The notes under the pieces: generated by a model
Databases searched by the model: none
What the model saw: only the letters and a program-made list of their open reading frames with translations
What the model was told of the DNA's origin: nothing
Position numbers and translations under genes: made by a program
Part shown: in pieces, positions 1 through 8,297 of the stretch
How positions within the stretch are numbered: position 1 is the first letter of the stretch
How the letters are laid out: every line of letters begins with the position of its first letter
Assembly: GCF_015831345.1 (NCBI RefSeq)
Contig: NZ_JADWYS010000001.1
Span: forward strand, 1,436,118 to 1,500,117
Length of the DNA stretch: 64,000 nt
Direction: 5' to 3'
Source: Caenimonas aquaedulcis
Lineage (GTDB): Bacteria > Pseudomonadota > Gammaproteobacteria > Burkholderiales > Burkholderiaceae_C

Positions 1-314
1 CGGGGACCGACATCGTCTTCCTGCACGAGATCCAGGCCGGCCCCGCGAGCCGCAGCTACGGCATCCAGGTCGCGAAGCTCGCGGGCATGCCCGCTGCCGT
101 GGTCAACCACGCGCGGCATGCGCTCGCTGCGCTCGAGAGTCAGCAGACCTTAAGCCGCGAACAGGTAGACTTGTTCGCGCCCCCACCGGCAGCCGACACG
201 CCCATGCACAGCGCGGTGGAGGCCGCCCTGTCGGCGATCCATCCCGATTCGCTGAGTCCCCGCGAAGCACTCGACGCCCTGTACGCCCTGAAGAAGCTTG
301 GAGAAAAATCATGA
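1..314 (+). CDS. mutS: DNA mismatch repair protein MutS, C-terminal fragment
   Basis: The reading frame is open from base 3 and gives the last 103 residues of MutS; the rest lies left of the window. The remaining text covers the end of the ATPase domain (the [21 protein letters not shown] stretch ending in LAGMP, which follows the ATP-binding core in MutS) and the short helical tail used for tetramer formation. MutS recognises mispaired bases and recruits MutL. The stop overlaps the next ATG as ATGA, so the proteasome-like gene downstream is probably translationally coupled to it. Confidence 0.93.
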   Translation, partial: GTDIVFLHEIQAGPASRSYGIQVAKLAGMPAAVVNHARHALAALESQQTLSREQVDLFAPPPAADTPMHSAVEAALSAIHPDSLSPREALDALYALKKLGEKS

Positions 315-1141
315 CCTATTGCGTCGGCATCAAACTGGACGCGGGCCTCGTGTTCCTGTCGGACTCCCGCACCAACGCGGGCGTGGACAACATCAGCACC
401 TTCCGCAAGATGATCGTTTACGAGCGCCCCGGCGACCGCTTCATGGTGCTGCTCTCCGCGGGCAACCTCAGCATTTCGCAATCGGTGCGCGAGATCCTGC
501 AGGTCGAGCAGCTCAAGGAAGACCCGGAAGACAAGGAATCGCTCACCATCTGGAACGCCAAGAGCATGTTCGACGCCGCGCGCGTGCTCGGGAACGCGGT
601 GCGCCACGTGTACGACCGCGACGCGGAAGCGCTCAAGTACACGGGCGTGGAGTTCAACGTCTCGCTCATCTTCGGCGGGCAGATCCGCGGCGAAGGCATG
701 CGCCTGTTCCAGGTGTATTCCGCCGGCAACTTCATCGAGGCGACGCCCGAGACGCCCTACTTCCAGATCGGCGAGTACAAGTACGGCAAGCCCGTGCTCG
801 ACCGCGTGATCACGCCCGACACCCGGCTGGACGAAGCCGCCAAGTGCGCGCTCGTCTCCATGGATTCCACGATGAAGTCCAACCTGTCGGTCGGCCCGCC
901 GCTGGACCTCGTCGTGTACGAGGCCAACCGCTTCGAGACCGACAAGATCATCTCCATCGACATGCAGAACCCGTACTACCGGATGCTGCACAGCAGCTGG
1001 GGCCAGAAGCTGCGCGAAGTCTTCGACAGCCTCGACGACCCGGTCTGGGACGACGCGCAGACGGACACGCCGCTCAAGACGGAAGGCGGCAGGTCCAAGC
1101 CGCTGAAGAAGATCACGCGGCCGGAAGAGCGCCTGATTTGA
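311..1141 (+). CDS. Anbu-type proteasome-like peptidase
   Basis: A 276-residue protein of the Anbu (ancestral beta subunit, bacterial proteasome homologue) family of N-terminal nucleophile hydrolases. Thr2 follows the initiator Met and would be the nucleophile after Met removal; Asp18 in the SDSRTNAG motif and Lys33 fit the Thr-Asp-Lys catalytic set of proteasome beta subunits and HslV. Length is normal for Anbu. The gene overlaps mutS by four bases (ATGA) and its own stop overlaps a TTG start of the hydrolase downstream. Anbu is often found beside transglutaminase and ATP-grasp genes; those partners are absent here. Peptidase activity and natural substrate are unknown from sequence. Confidence 0.88.
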   Translation: MTYCVGIKLDAGLVFLSDSRTNAGVDNISTFRKMIVYERPGDRFMVLLSAGNLSISQSVREILQVEQLKEDPEDKESLTIWNAKSMFDAARVLGNAVRHVYDRDAEALKYTGVEFNVSLIFGGQIRGEGMRLFQVYSAGNFIEATPETPYFQIGEYKYGKPVLDRVITPDTRLDEAAKCALVSMDSTMKSNLSVGPPLDLVVYEANRFETDKIISIDMQNPYYRMLHSSWGQKLREVFDSLDDPVWDDAQTDTPLKTEGGRSKPLKKITRPEERLI

Positions 1142-1947
1142 GCCTCGTCGTTTTTTCGCACGGCAACAGCTTTCCCGCGGCCGCGTACGGCGTCCTGTTC
1201 AAGAGCCTGCGTTCGCGCGGCTTCACGGTGAAGGCGGTCGACAAGTTCGGCCACGACGGGGCCTACCCCGTCACCGATAACTGGCGCCACCTCGTGCAAC
1301 AGTTGCACGACTTCGCCGAGCGCGAAGTGCAGAAGCACGGCGAGCCCGCCTTCCTGGTCGGCCATTCGCTGGGCGGCTTCCTGAGCCTGATGTGCGCCGC
1401 GCGCCACCCTGAACTCGCACGCGGCGTGTTGCTGCTCGATTCGCCGCTGATCGGCGGCTGGAAAGCCCGGGCGCTGCGCGCGATGAAGCAGACGCCGCTC
1501 GTGGGGTCCCTCTCCCCCGGCGCGGTGAGCCGCAAGCGCAAGAACCGCTGGCCCTCGCGCGAGGCCGCGCTCGAGCACTTCCAGCGCAAGAAGGCCTTCG
1601 CCGCGTGGGACGAGCAAGTGCTGCGCGACTATGTCGACCACTGCATGCACGACGACGACGGCGAACGCATGCTGTCCTTCGACCGCGAGATCGAGACCTC
1701 GATCTACAACACGCTCCCACACAACCTCGACAGCCTGCTACGCCGCTACCCGCTGCAATGCAACGCGGCGTTCATCGGCGGCCTCGCGTCGCAGGAGATG
1801 AAGCAGGTGGGCATCGCGATGACGCAGAAGGTCACGGGTGGCCGGATCATGATGCTGGACGGCAGCCACCTCTTCCCGATGGAAAAGCCGATCGCTACGG
1901 CGGCCGCCATCGAAGCCGCGCTGCGCGGATTCGACTTTCCTCACTAG
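1138..1947 (+). CDS. alpha/beta hydrolase
   Basis: A 269-residue alpha/beta-hydrolase-fold protein. It has an HGN oxyanion-type motif at residues 8-10 and the nucleophile elbow GHSLGG at 75-80 (Ser77); a DGSHLFPME stretch near the end supplies the likely catalytic His. The start is inferred as TTG at 1138, because the fold begins immediately after it (SLVVFSHGN) and the TTGA overlaps the stop of the upstream Anbu gene; no ATG lies in a sensible place. The coupling makes mutS, Anbu and hydrolase look like one transcription unit. Substrate cannot be predicted. Confidence 0.82.
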   Translation: MSLVVFSHGNSFPAAAYGVLFKSLRSRGFTVKAVDKFGHDGAYPVTDNWRHLVQQLHDFAEREVQKHGEPAFLVGHSLGGFLSLMCAARHPELARGVLLLDSPLIGGWKARALRAMKQTPLVGSLSPGAVSRKRKNRWPSREAALEHFQRKKAFAAWDEQVLRDYVDHCMHDDDGERMLSFDREIETSIYNTLPHNLDSLLRRYPLQCNAAFIGGLASQEMKQVGIAMTQKVTGGRIMMLDGSHLFPMEKPIATAAAIEAALRGFDFPH

Positions 1948-2069
1948 ATCGAAAGCTCGCGAAAGCGGGGCGAATGCACTGCTGCAGTGCAGCACTGGCG
2001 CGGCTGTCCTACAGGGGGCCTCCGCGCGTACCCACAGGTCCCAGGGCCCGGCGGCGCCACATTGGAGTC

Positions 2070-2846
2070 ATGCCCCAAGCCCAGACTCTCACTTCCTTTT
2101 CCGCCCCTTCGCTCTCCCTGCTGGCGACGGAACCCCTGCGCGCGCTCTTCGACTTCGTCTCCGCCAAGGTGGGGTCCCGCGCCGTGCCCATCGGTGACGG
2201 CCACCCGGTCATCGTCTATCCCGGTCTTGGCGGAGGCGCGCTCAGCACGCAGCACCTGCGCCGCTTCCTGGCCGATTCCGGATTCGAGGCCCACGACTGG
2301 GGCGGCGGCTTGAACACCGGCCCCGAAGGCCACATCGACGACTGGCTCGCGGGGCTCGAGCAGCGCGTGCGTGCGCTGCACGCGCAAACCGGGCGCACCG
2401 TCAGCCTCGTGGGTTGGAGCCTCGGCGGCGTCTATGCGCGTGAGCTGTCCCGGCGCTGCCCCGAGTGCGTGCGCCAGGTGGTCACCCTCGGCACGCCCTT
2501 CGCCTCGCTCGGTGGCGGCACGCACGCTGGCACGGTCTACAAGCTGCTCAACCGCGACACCTCGCAGCTCACCCCGCAACTAGAAGCGCGGCTGCGCCAG
2601 ACCCCGCCGGTACCCACCACCTCGGTCTACAGCAAGTCGGACGGCATCGTGTCGTGGCGCGGCTGCATCGAGAAGAACACCGCGCGCTCCGAGAGCGTCG
2701 AGGTGCATGCCAGCCACCTCGGCATGGGCACGCATGGCGAGGTGCTGCGCATCGTCGCGGACCGCCTCGCGCAGCCCGAAGGCGGCTGGAAGCCGATCAG
2801 GCGGCCCAGTGCACCAGCCCGCTCCACGCGGTCGCGAGCACGATGA
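2070..2846 (+). CDS. lipase/esterase-like alpha/beta hydrolase
   Basis: A 258-residue hydrolase related to PGAP1/triacylglycerol-lipase-like proteins. PGLGGG at 51-56 forms the oxyanion region, GWSLGG at 115-120 carries the nucleophile Ser117, and SKSDGIV and ASHLGMG near the end supply the Asp and His of the triad. The ATG at 2070 follows GGAG. A CCTACA element lies at 2008-2013 (see findings). The last 50 bases overlap, tail to tail, the end of uppP on the other strand, so the C-terminal Arg/Ser-rich tail is probably disordered and tolerates the overlap. The acyl substrate is unknown. Confidence 0.8.
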   Translation: MPQAQTLTSFSAPSLSLLATEPLRALFDFVSAKVGSRAVPIGDGHPVIVYPGLGGGALSTQHLRRFLADSGFEAHDWGGGLNTGPEGHIDDWLAGLEQRVRALHAQTGRTVSLVGWSLGGVYARELSRRCPECVRQVVTLGTPFASLGGGTHAGTVYKLLNRDTSQLTPQLEARLRQTPPVPTTSVYSKSDGIVSWRGCIEKNTARSESVEVHASHLGMGTHGEVLRIVADRLAQPEGGWKPIRRPSAPARSTRSRAR

Positions 2847-3627
2847 TCCCGAAGGCGATGCGGTACCACGCGAACGGCGTGAAGCTGTGCGTGGAGATGT
2901 AGCGCAGCAGCCAGCGCACGCAGAACCACGCACTGACGAACGAGAAGAACAGGCCGACGAGGAACATCGGCAGGTCCGCCATCGAGAGCAGCGCGCGCTC
3001 CTTGTAGAGGCTGTACGCGCCCGCGCCGATCAGCGTCGGGATCGCGAGGTAGAACGAGAAATCCGTCGCCGCCTTGCGCGAGAGCCCGAGCAGCATGCCG
3101 CCGATGATGGTCGCGCCGCTGCGGCTCGTGCCGGGGATCATCGCGAGGCACTGCACGAGCCCGACCTTGAGCGCGTCCTTCCAGGTCATCTCGTCCACTT
3201 CCTGCACGCGCACCGTCGCGGGCGAGCGCCGCTCGGCCCACAGGATGATGAACCCGCCGATGATGAAGGTGCTGGCCACCACGGCCGGGGTGAAGAGGTG
3301 TTCCTTGATCGCCTTGCCGAAGAGCAGGCCCAGCACGACGGCCGGCACGAAGGCGATGAGCACGTTGAGCGCGAACTGCTGAGCGCGCTTTTGCGTGGGG
3401 AGGGCGACCAGCGTGTCGCGGATCTTCTGCCAGTAGACGATGATGACCGCGAGGATGGCGCCGGTCTGGATCGCGATGTCGAAGACCTTGGCCTTGTCGT
3501 CGTCGAAGCCGAGCAGCGCGCCCGCGAGGATCAGGTGACCGGTGCTGGAGATCGGGAGGAACTCCGTGAGGCCTTCGACCACACCCATCACCGCGGCCTT
3601 GGCCAACAACACGAGATCCATGCGCAA
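2797..3627 (-). CDS. uppP: undecaprenyl-diphosphate phosphatase
   Basis: A 276-residue integral membrane phosphatase (UppP/BacA) that converts undecaprenyl diphosphate to the monophosphate, recycling the lipid carrier for peptidoglycan and other wall polymers. The two family signatures are present: [14 protein letters not shown] at residues 18-31 and PGTSRSG at 165-171, which form the active site facing the periplasm. About eight hydrophobic segments are visible. Start is taken at 3627 (MRMDL); the Met at 3621 is equally possible. It overlaps the convergent lipase gene by 50 bases. Confidence 0.95.
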   Translation of the reverse strand: MRMDLVLLAKAAVMGVVEGLTEFLPISSTGHLILAGALLGFDDDKAKVFDIAIQTGAILAVIIVYWQKIRDTLVALPTQKRAQQFALNVLIAFVPAVVLGLLFGKAIKEHLFTPAVVASTFIIGGFIILWAERRSPATVRVQEVDEMTWKDALKVGLVQCLAMIPGTSRSGATIIGGMLLGLSRKAATDFSFYLAIPTLIGAGAYSLYKERALLSMADLPMFLVGLFFSFVSAWFCVRWLLRYISTHSFTPFAWYRIAFGIIVLATAWSGLVHWAA

Positions 3628-3691
3628 TCCTTCTGCTTTTGAAGTGCGCGATTATCGCCGCCGGGGCGGGCCCGGCGGCTGACCGGCGGCG

Positions 3692-3895
3692 TCAGGCCGG
3701 CTTGTTGCTCTTCTGGTGACGCTTGATGCCGGCGGCGCGCGCCTCGGCGGAGCTGAACTCATGCGCATGCCCGCTCTGGTGCGCGGCGCGGCCGCCGAGG
3801 CTCGCGATCTCGCGCTGGCGGCTGGGGTCCATGGCAGCGAAGCCGCGCGGTGCACGTGGACGGGTGTTCTGGGGGGACTGGTTCGTGTCTTCCAT
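3692..3895 (-). CDS. KGG-type general stress protein
   Basis: A 67-residue hydrophilic protein with the KGG stress-repeat pattern: GFAAMDPSRQREIASLGGRAAH followed by a degenerate second copy (SAEARAAGIKRH). Proteins of this family are induced by general stress in several Gram-negative bacteria, but their molecular role is unknown. The start at 3895 is chosen because GGAG lies eight bases upstream. A divergent promoter-like element (CCTACG on this strand, 4012-4007) lies about 110 bases upstream and faces a matching CCTACA on the other strand. Confidence 0.82.
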   Translation of the reverse strand: MEDTNQSPQNTRPRAPRGFAAMDPSRQREIASLGGRAAHQSGHAHEFSSAEARAAGIKRHQKSNKPA

Positions 3896-4006
3896 GGTGA
3901 GCTCCGTAGGTTGAGGAAAAAAGGTGAACGGCCGACGGCTTCGGCCGGTCAGCACAACGATAGAAAATTCCCGAGCCCGGCCGTGCCGCCGCCGTTCAGT
4001 CAAACG

Positions 4007-4024
4007 CGTAGGCAAGCTCCTACA
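4007..4024. promoter_or_regulatory. back-to-back CCTAC elements (candidate divergent promoter)
   Basis: GTAGG at 4008-4012, six bases, then CCTAC at 4019-4023 form an inverted pair between the KGG gene (minus) and the 88-residue gene at 4155 (plus). The same arrangement with the same six-base spacer recurs at 55155-55170. The CCTAC(A/G) hexamer itself recurs upstream of many genes in the window, always pointing at the gene. Confidence 0.4.
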
Positions 4025-4154
4025 TGCGCACAGGCCGCCGCACCCATGGCGCTGACAGCGTCCTCATGCAGCGCCCGTCATCGCGACGCGGCGCGCTCCG
4101 ACATGGGGCCATCGGCGGGAGGACCACAGTGAAGGCCTACAGCGGGAGCCTTCC

Positions 4155-4421
4155 ATGACAAGCACATCGACCATCTTCAGCCTCGAGTCCGTGCCCGGCG
4201 ACGTGCCGCGCGGCATGGAACAACCCAATGGCGACCTGCTGCTGCCGGCCAACGTGCGGCCCCTGATCGCCAAGGCCCTGGTGGCCGCCGAACAGGCGAT
4301 CACCGAAGGCAAGCCGGCGGACCCCGCACTCCTGGCGCAGGCCCGCCGCCTGCTGGGCGTCGAATTGCCCGACAGGAAGCGCAGCTGGCTCGGCAACCTG
4401 TACCGGGTCCGCGCGATCTAG
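4155..4421 (+). CDS. hypothetical protein
   Basis: An 88-residue soluble protein that I do not recognise. The N-terminal half is proline- and acid-rich; residues 32-66 look helical (NVRPLIAKALVAAEQAI...). There is no signal peptide or membrane segment. It has its own CCTACA element at 4019-4024 and is followed closely by a good intrinsic terminator, which suggests a monocistronic, regulated small gene. A GGGAGCC stretch just before the ATG at 4155 may serve as ribosome binding site. Confidence 0.65.
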   Translation: MTSTSTIFSLESVPGDVPRGMEQPNGDLLLPANVRPLIAKALVAAEQAITEGKPADPALLAQARRLLGVELPDRKRSWLGNLYRVRAI

Positions 4422-4461
4422 CGCCGTCCACCCGCCCATTCCGCCCCGCATTTCACTCCGG

Positions 4462-4486
4462 CGCCGCGACATTTCGCGGCGTTTTC
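4462..4486 (+). terminator. intrinsic terminator
   Basis: An eight-base perfect stem (CGCCGCGA / TCGCGGCG) with a four-base loop is followed by TTTT. It lies 40 bases after the stop of the 88-residue gene and separates it from the membrane-gene run starting at 4574. Confidence 0.7.
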
Positions 4487-4573
4487 GCGTCGTTTCGTCC
4501 CATCCCTGTGGCCCTGCCCTGCGGCGGGCGGCAAAGTCCGCCCATCGACAGACCCGCCACACAGGAGAAGGAC

Positions 4574-4993
4574 ATGGCCGCACTCACCCCCGTCATCGCG
4601 ATCCACGTCGCCGCCGCGCTCGGCGCGGTGGTGACCGGCCCCATCGCGTTGTGGGCGCGCCGCGGCCGCTCCCAGCATCCGAAGCTGCACCGCGCCTTCG
4701 GCTATGCGTGGGTCACGCTGATGGTCATCGCGGCAACTTCCGCGATCTTCATCCCCGCCGGCTCCGAGCTGCCCAGCATCGCCGGCTTTTCCCCCATCCA
4801 CCTGTTCGTGCCCGTCGTCTTCGGCATGCTGTTCGCGAGCTTCTACCAGCTCGCCAAGGGCAACATCGGCGCGCACCGCCGCCTCATGCAGCGCCTGTAC
4901 GTCGGCGCATGCGTGATCGCGGGCTCCTTCACCCTGCTGCCCAACCGCTTCCTCGGCCACCTCGTACTCGGCCAGTGGATGGGCATCGCCTGA
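4574..4993 (+). CDS. DUF2306-like membrane protein
   Basis: A 139-residue protein with four hydrophobic segments (about 5-27, 45-65, 75-95 and 110-130). The HPKLHRAFGYAWV and GNIGAHRRLMQRLY stretches, with conserved histidines between helices, match the DUF2306 family of predicted membrane proteins of unknown role. The ATG at 4574 is preferred to an upstream ATG at 4508 because it follows AGGAGAAGG. It is the first gene of a co-directional run reaching the LytTR regulator at 9098. Confidence 0.8.
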   Translation: MAALTPVIAIHVAAALGAVVTGPIALWARRGRSQHPKLHRAFGYAWVTLMVIAATSAIFIPAGSELPSIAGFSPIHLFVPVVFGMLFASFYQLAKGNIGAHRRLMQRLYVGACVIAGSFTLLPNRFLGHLVLGQWMGIA

Positions 4994-5032
4994 TCCCATC
5001 CAACCCTCTTTCCCAACCTCCCGGAGAACCCC

Positions 5033-5581
5033 ATGCTCTACCAACTGCTCGCCAACCATCCCGAAGCCATCGTCCAGATCGTCAAGCAAACGCCCACCTG
5101 GGTCTGGGGCTTGTTCTCCGGCCTGATGGTGCTCGGCGTCACGCAACTGCGTGACCGCACGCAAAGCCTGGCCCGCGTGTCCATCATGCCGGTCGCGATG
5201 ACGGTTTTCTCGGCCTGGGGCATGGTCTCGGCCTTCGGCAATTCGCCGCATTTCACCGGCGTGCTCGCCGCCTGGATCGTCACCGCGGCCATCGTCGGTG
5301 CAGTGGTGTCGCTCGGCGATTCCGGCGCGCGCTACGACGCCGCGACACGCAGCTATGCGTTGCCGGGCAGCGTCGTCCCCTTGCTGCTGATCGCCGGGAT
5401 CTTCCTCACCAAGTATTGGGTGGGCGTGGAGCTCGCGATGCAGCCGCAGCTCGTGCGCGATGCCTCCTTCGCCCTGCCTGTCGCCACGCTGTACGGCGTG
5501 TTCAACGGCCTCTTCGCCGGACGCGCCGCCCGCCTGTGGAAGCTGGCGCATCGCGCCTCGCCGATGACGGCCGCTGCCTGA
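5033..5581 (+). CDS. DUF6622-like membrane protein
   Basis: A 182-residue protein with five or six hydrophobic segments spaced through its length and a short basic tail. It resembles the DUF6622 group of predicted inner-membrane proteins, a match made by eye on the QTPTWVWGLFSGLMVLG start and the LRDRTQSLARVSIMP loop. CGGAGAACCCC precedes the ATG. It sits between the DUF2306-like gene and the first 2TM gene with short gaps, so it is probably in the same transcript. No enzymatic motif is visible. Confidence 0.78.
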   Translation: MLYQLLANHPEAIVQIVKQTPTWVWGLFSGLMVLGVTQLRDRTQSLARVSIMPVAMTVFSAWGMVSAFGNSPHFTGVLAAWIVTAAIVGAVVSLGDSGARYDAATRSYALPGSVVPLLLIAGIFLTKYWVGVELAMQPQLVRDASFALPVATLYGVFNGLFAGRAARLWKLAHRASPMTAAA

Positions 5582-5614
5582 AACGCCTGAACCCTTCCAA
5601 CCCTGGAGATCGCC

Positions 5615-5911
5615 ATGAAGACCCTGATCGACACCCAAGCCCCCGACCTCGAGCGCATGGCGCGCCGCCGCGCCGGCGCGAAGTTGGGCTTTTTCATCCA
5701 CGCCTTCGTGTTCGCCGCCGTGAACCTGATGCTCGTCATGCTCGCGGCCTCGAGCGGCAAGGGGTGGGTGCTGTATCCCGCCTGGGGCTGGGGTCTCGGC
5801 CTGGCGATCCACGGTGCCGTGGTGTTCCTCATCACGGGAGGCGGCGGCTTGCACGCCAAGCTGCTGCAGCACGAACGCAACCGCCTGCAACTGCAGCGCG
5901 ACCCGTGGTGA
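5615..5911 (+). CDS. stand-alone 2TM-domain protein (copy 1)
   Basis: A 98-residue protein made almost entirely of a 2TM domain: an ARRRAGAKLGFFIHAFVF opening, two membrane segments (about 25-47 and 58-80) and a charged helical end (QHERNRLQLQRDPW). The 2TM domain is best known as the membrane module of some histidine kinases; here it stands alone. A second copy lies at 6954-7253, directly before a histidine kinase. A GGAG sits upstream of the ATG. The stop overlaps a possible GTG start of the hydrolase downstream. Confidence 0.85.
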   Translation: MKTLIDTQAPDLERMARRRAGAKLGFFIHAFVFAAVNLMLVMLAASSGKGWVLYPAWGWGLGLAIHGAVVFLITGGGGLHAKLLQHERNRLQLQRDPW

Positions 5912-5916
5912 ACGCG

Positions 5917-6942
5917 ATGGGCAAGTACTTCTTCACCTGCGTGCTGGCACTGGCCGCCGCGTGCGCGCAAGCCGGCGTGGGCCTCACGCAGTTGCCGGCC
6001 GCCAACGGCGATGGGCCCGTCACCGTGTTCTATCCGGCCGACGGTACGGATGCCGCCTTGAAGCGCGGCCCCTTCACGATCAAGGCCTTGCAGGACGCGC
6101 CGCCGGTGCGCGGCAACGGCCGGCTGGTGATGATCTCGCACGGCTCCGGCGGCAACCCGTGGGTGCACTCGGACCTCGCGCGCACGCTCGTCGAAGCGGG
6201 CTTCACCGTGGCGATGCCCCAGCACCGGGGCGACAACGCCACCGACCCCTCGCACCCCGGACCGGACAGCTGGAGGCTGCGCCCCGCCGAAGTGTCGCGC
6301 GCCATCGATGCGGTCTCCAGGGACCCGCGTTTCGCGCCTTTGCTGTCGCTGGACAAGGTCGGCATGTACGGCATGTCCGCGGGCGGGCACACGGCGCTCA
6401 GCCTGGCGGGTGGCCGCTGGTCTCCTGCGGCCTATCGCGATCACTGCGTCACGAACATCGCCGAAGACTTCCCGACCTGCGTCGGCCTGAGCGCGCGGCT
6501 GCGCGGCGACGCGCTCGACGGCGTGAAGAAAGCGGTCGCGACGGGCGTGATCCGCGAGCGCTACGACGACGCGACCTGGTACGTCCACCGCGACCCCCGC
6601 ATCCGCGCCATCGTGGCGGGCGTGCCCGCGGCCGCCGACTTCGACCCGGCTTCGCTCGCGAGCCCCGCCGTCCCGCTCGGCTTCGTCACCGCGCGCAAGG
6701 ACAAGTGGCTCAATCCGCGCTTCCACAGCGACCGCATCCTCGCGGTGTGCAAAACCTGCACGGTGATCGCCGACCTGCCCGACGGCGGCCACGGCGCGCT
6801 GCTGTCGCCCCCGCCCCCGATCGACGTGATGGGCGAGATCGCGCAGGACCTGCTCGGCGACCCGCCCGGCTTCGACCGCAGCGCAATGCCCGCCGTCGAC
6901 AGGAAGATCGCAGCCTTCTTCAGCCGCCACCTTGTCCCCTAG
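5917..6942 (+). CDS. exported alpha/beta hydrolase (dienelactone-hydrolase-like)
   Basis: A 341-residue protein with a signal peptide (MGKYFFTCVLALAAACAQA) and an alpha/beta-hydrolase fold: HGSGGNPW gives the oxyanion region, GMSAGG holds the nucleophile Ser, and DGGHGAL near the end the His. It is close to the predicted dienelactone-hydrolase or PAF-acetylhydrolase-like secreted proteins. Two starts are possible: ATG 5917, chosen because it places the signal peptide exactly, or GTG 5908, which overlaps the upstream stop as GTGA. It separates the two 2TM genes, so its job may be tied to the envelope-sensing unit around it. Confidence 0.82.
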   Translation: MGKYFFTCVLALAAACAQAGVGLTQLPAANGDGPVTVFYPADGTDAALKRGPFTIKALQDAPPVRGNGRLVMISHGSGGNPWVHSDLARTLVEAGFTVAMPQHRGDNATDPSHPGPDSWRLRPAEVSRAIDAVSRDPRFAPLLSLDKVGMYGMSAGGHTALSLAGGRWSPAAYRDHCVTNIAEDFPTCVGLSARLRGDALDGVKKAVATGVIRERYDDATWYVHRDPRIRAIVAGVPAAADFDPASLASPAVPLGFVTARKDKWLNPRFHSDRILAVCKTCTVIADLPDGGHGALLSPPPPIDVMGEIAQDLLGDPPGFDRSAMPAVDRKIAAFFSRHLVP

Positions 6943-6953
6943 AATCGTTCGAC

Positions 6954-7253
6954 ATGACCTCACCCATGACCCCCGAAGAAGTCGACGCCCTCGCGCGCAA
7001 GCGTGCAGGGGCCAAGATGGGTTGGTACACGCACGCGCTGGTGTTCACGCTCATCAACCTGTACTGGTTCCTCGCGTCGGACCTGGGCTTCGGCTACAAG
7101 ACCTGGTCGCCGAAGCTGCTGCTCGGCTGGGGCCTAGGCCTCGCGCTGCACTTCATCGCCGTCTTCGTGCTGGGCGGCGGCAGCAGCCTGCGCGAACGCA
7201 TGGTGCAGAAGGAACGCGAGCGCCTGCAGCGCGAACAGAATCGCATGCCGTGA
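6954..7253 (+). CDS. stand-alone 2TM-domain protein (copy 2)
   Basis: A 99-residue paralog of the protein at 5615-5911, with the same plan: acidic N-terminus, KRAGAKMGWYTHALVF, two membrane segments and a basic, glutamine-rich helical tail (KERERLQREQNR). Its stop overlaps the GTG start of the histidine kinase gene (GTGA). In many bacteria this module is the N-terminal part of a LytS-type kinase; here it is a separate but coupled protein, so it may be the kinase's detached sensor or a membrane partner. Confidence 0.84.
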   Translation: MTSPMTPEEVDALARKRAGAKMGWYTHALVFTLINLYWFLASDLGFGYKTWSPKLLLGWGLGLALHFIAVFVLGGGSSLRERMVQKERERLQREQNRMP

Positions 7254-8296
7254 AGCTCGACGGCCAGACCAAGCTCCAGCACTTCCTGCAGGTGCTGGCC
7301 TTCTGCCTGGCGATCGGCACCCTGCAGTTCGGCTTCCAGCCGGACAAGCCCTACGGCCCGCCGATGGTCTATTCGCTGCTGATCGGCACCTCCATCTGGG
7401 CGATCATCGACCTCGGGCGCGAGTTCTTCCCTTCGAGCCGCGAGACCGGCTGGCCGCAGGGCATCTGGGGCATCGGCATCGTGCTGCTCGGCATCGTCGG
7501 GGGCTACTTCATCGGCAACTTCACCGGCGACCTGATCTGCCGCAGCTTCAATCTCTATCCCCCCGGCCCGCCACCGGACAAGGCGAGCGACCTGCGCAAC
7601 TCCATCCTCATCACCGCCATGGCGGGCGTCGCCGGGAGCTATTACTTCTACAGCGCCAACAAGAGCCGCTACCTCGAGCAGAAGATGGGCGAGGCGCGCA
7701 AGCACGCGAACGAGGCGCGCCTGAAATTGCTGGAGACGCAGCTGGAGCCGCACATGCTGTTCAACACGCTCGCCAACCTGCGCGCGTTGATCGGCGTGGA
7801 CCCGGTGCGCGCGCAAGGCATGCTGGACCACATGATCGCGTACCTGCGCGCGACGCTGAATGCGTCGCGCAGCACGACGCACACGCTGCAATCCGAATTC
7901 GACCGGCTGCGCGACTACCTCGAGCTGATGGCGATCCGCATGGGGCCGCGGCTCGCGTACGCGCTGGACTTGCCGGAAGACCTCGCCGCGCTGCCCGTGC
8001 CCGCGCTGCTGCTGCAGCCCCTCGTGGAAAACAGCATCCAGCACGGGCTCGAGCCCAAGGTCGGCGGCGGGCGCATCGCGGTGAGCGCGCGGCGTGAAGG
8101 CGCGCGGCTGCTTCTCGAAGTGACGGACACGGGCGTCGGCCCGTCGCCAGGGTCGCCGCCGCCCGGCCAGGGTTTCGGCATGAGCCAGGTGCGCGAGAGG
8201 CTCGCCACGCTGTACGGCGCCGACGCGCAGATGGACTTCGGCACGGGCCCCGACGGCGGCGCGCGCACGCTGCTTCGACTTCCGCTGGCAGGTTGA
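7250..8296 (+). CDS. LytS/AlgZ-type sensor histidine kinase
   Basis: A 348-residue kinase. Four hydrophobic segments occupy residues 12-135; a short coiled linker (140-165) leads into the HisKA_7TM/His_kinase-type domain with the phospho-acceptor His168 in LEPHMLFNTLANLR, the N box QPLVENSIQHGLEP and a compact ATP-binding domain with GVGPSPG and GFGMSQVRERL. This is the LytS/AlgZ class, whose partners are LytTR regulators; exactly such a regulator follows one base after the stop. The start is a GTG at 7250 overlapping the upstream 2TM gene. The signal sensed is unknown. Confidence 0.93.
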   Translation: MKLDGQTKLQHFLQVLAFCLAIGTLQFGFQPDKPYGPPMVYSLLIGTSIWAIIDLGREFFPSSRETGWPQGIWGIGIVLLGIVGGYFIGNFTGDLICRSFNLYPPGPPPDKASDLRNSILITAMAGVAGSYYFYSANKSRYLEQKMGEARKHANEARLKLLETQLEPHMLFNTLANLRALIGVDPVRAQGMLDHMIAYLRATLNASRSTTHTLQSEFDRLRDYLELMAIRMGPRLAYALDLPEDLAALPVPALLLQPLVENSIQHGLEPKVGGGRIAVSARREGARLLLEVTDTGVGPSPGSPPPGQGFGMSQVRERLATLYGADAQMDFGTGPDGGARTLLRLPLAG

Positions 8297-8297
8297 C

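Noticed and set aside
4418..6963. Long minus-strand open frames opposite the 4574-6942 genes
   Set aside because: They are mirror frames of high-GC genes: composition is Arg/His/Gly-rich without any domain, while the plus strand has recognisable membrane and hydrolase proteins with ribosome sites.
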